Shown: in pieces, positions 4,969 to 5,704 of the stretch | Position numbering within the stretch: the first letter of the stretch is position 1 | How the letters are laid out: each line of letters opens with the position of its first letter | Assembly: GCA_017407765.1 (NCBI GenBank) | Contig: JAFQVZ010000080.1 | Coordinates: 1 to 5,704, forward strand | Length of the DNA stretch: 5,704 nucleotides | Direction of reading: 5' to 3' | DNA from: Clostridia bacterium | GTDB taxonomy: Bacteria; Bacillota; Clostridia; Oscillospirales; Butyricicoccaceae | The notes under the pieces: model-generated | Databases searched by the model: none | Told to the model about the DNA's origin: nothing | The model's input: the letters and a program-made list of their open reading frames with translations, nothing else | Translations under genes and position numbers: made by a program

Positions 4969-5704
4969 ATGAGTTACATGATGATAAACAATAAAAGGGT
5001 CGAGTTTACCGATGAGAAGAATGTTCTTGCGGTAATTCGCAAGGCCGGTATCGATATTCCCACATTCTGCTATCATTCTGAGCTTTCGACCTTCGGCGCA
5101 TGCCGTATGTGCGTAGTTGAGGATGACAAGGGCAAGATTTTCACATCCTGCACCGAGCCTCCCTGCGATGGCATGGTGATTTATACAAACACAGCCAAGC
5201 TTCAGCATCATCGAAAGATGATAATCGAGCTGATGCTGGCATCCCATTGCCGCGACTGCACCACCTGCTTTGTAAGCGGCGACTGCACGCTTCAGAAGCT
5301 GGCGCTTCGACTTGGCATCAGAAATGTCAGATTTGAAGACACTCGCAAAGAGATGCCCATCGACTTCAGCTCCGACAATATCGTGCTCGACCCCAATAAG
5401 TGCATCCTCTGCGGCGACTGTGTCCGTACCTGTGATGAGATCCAGGGCCTGGGCATCCTTGATTTTGCCCACAGAGGCTCTAATGTAATAGTTGCGCCGG
5501 CCTTTGGCAAGAAGCTCAGCGAGACCGACTGTGTCGGCTGCGGTCAGTGCCGCATCGTATGTCCCACCGGTGCTATTACGGTCAAGCAGGACATGGATAA
5601 GGTATGGGATGCGATATCCGACCCCACAAAGAAGGTCGTTGTTCAGATCGCTCCCGCAGTCCGTGTTGCCATTGGCGACAAGTTTGGCATTCCCAAAGGT
5701 GAGA
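4969..5704 (+). CDS. hydA: [FeFe]-hydrogenase catalytic subunit HydA, N-terminal part (partial, cut by window end)
   Basis: The first 245 codons are present with no stop; the frame runs off the window. Residues 1-75 are a plant-type [2Fe-2S] domain with C34, C45, C48 and C61 (IPTFCYHSELSTFGACRMC). Next is the His-ligated [4Fe-4S] motif H93-x3-C97-x2-C100-x5-C106, then a two-cluster ferredoxin domain with C145/148/151/155 and C188/191/194/198. From about 222 (KKVVVQIAPAVRVAIGDKFG) the catalytic H-cluster domain begins; its cysteine motifs, starting with TSCCP, are beyond the edge and unseen. C66 and C94 are extra cysteines. The start is ATG 4969, with GGGAGG at 4955-4960; the gap to hydB is 15 bases, indicating one operon. 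Other HydA-like or formate dehydrogenase-linked proteins share the N-terminal domains, but order and QIAPAVRVAIG favour the hydrogenase. It catalyses 2H+ + 2e- to H2, using electrons relayed from HydB. Confidence 0.92.
   Translation, partial: MSYMMINNKRVEFTDEKNVLAVIRKAGIDIPTFCYHSELSTFGACRMCVVEDDKGKIFTSCTEPPCDGMVIYTNTAKLQHHRKMIIELMLASHCRDCTTCFVSGDCTLQKLALRLGIRNVRFEDTRKEMPIDFSSDNIVLDPNKCILCGDCVRTCDEIQGLGILDFAHRGSNVIVAPAFGKKLSETDCVGCGQCRIVCPTGAITVKQDMDKVWDAISDPTKKVVVQIAPAVRVAIGDKFGIPKGE

Noticed and set aside
3037..5472. Very long open frame (811 codons) on the minus strand, antisense to hydB and hydA
   Set aside because: The plus strand carries full-length HydB and HydA with all expected cluster cysteines. 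The antisense frame shows no recognisable domain and is explained by the codon bias of the genuine genes.

Overview
The window looks like chromosomal DNA of an anaerobic fermentative Firmicute, most likely a Clostridia/Lachnospiraceae-type bacterium. This rests on recall of protein families: a hydC-hydB-hydA order typical of electron-bifurcating [FeFe]-hydrogenases, strong AGGAGG-type ribosome binding sites, AT-rich intergenic DNA with near-consensus sigma-A promoters, and a clostridial-style MATE exporter. No database search was possible.

Layout. (1) Positions 1-172, minus strand: the first 57 codons of a secreted or membrane-anchored protein with a clear signal peptide and its own RBS; the rest lies outside the window. 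(2) 173-468: a divergent regulatory region with an extended -10 promoter firing left and at least one good promoter firing right. Three copies of the heptamer CTTTACA/TGTAAAG lie beside and across the rightward promoter. (3) 469-1872: a complete MATE-family multidrug/cation antiporter. (4) 1888-2363: a promoter, a small two-repeat YegP/DUF1508 protein and a textbook intrinsic terminator, forming a compact unit. (5) 2364-2585: an AT-rich leader with a near-consensus promoter whose -10 box sits inside a perfect 17-bp palindrome. (6) 2586-5704: hydC, hydB and the start of hydA, tightly packed. hydA is cut by the window edge just as its catalytic H-cluster domain begins.

How the genes work together. 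HydC (NuoE-like), HydB (NuoF-like, binding FMN and NAD(P)H, with ferredoxin-type clusters) and HydA ([FeFe]-hydrogenase with N-terminal Fe-S relay domains) are the three core subunits of a soluble, trimeric-type, probably flavin-bifurcating hydrogenase. In fermenters it couples NADH and reduced ferredoxin oxidation to H2 release, or runs in reverse. The MATE gene, the YegP-like gene and the secreted protein have no evident functional tie to it.

I found no undescribed multi-gene system, mobile element, CRISPR array or RNA gene. The most interesting unexplained signals are the two operator-like repeat clusters, one at the MATE promoter and one at the hydrogenase promoter.
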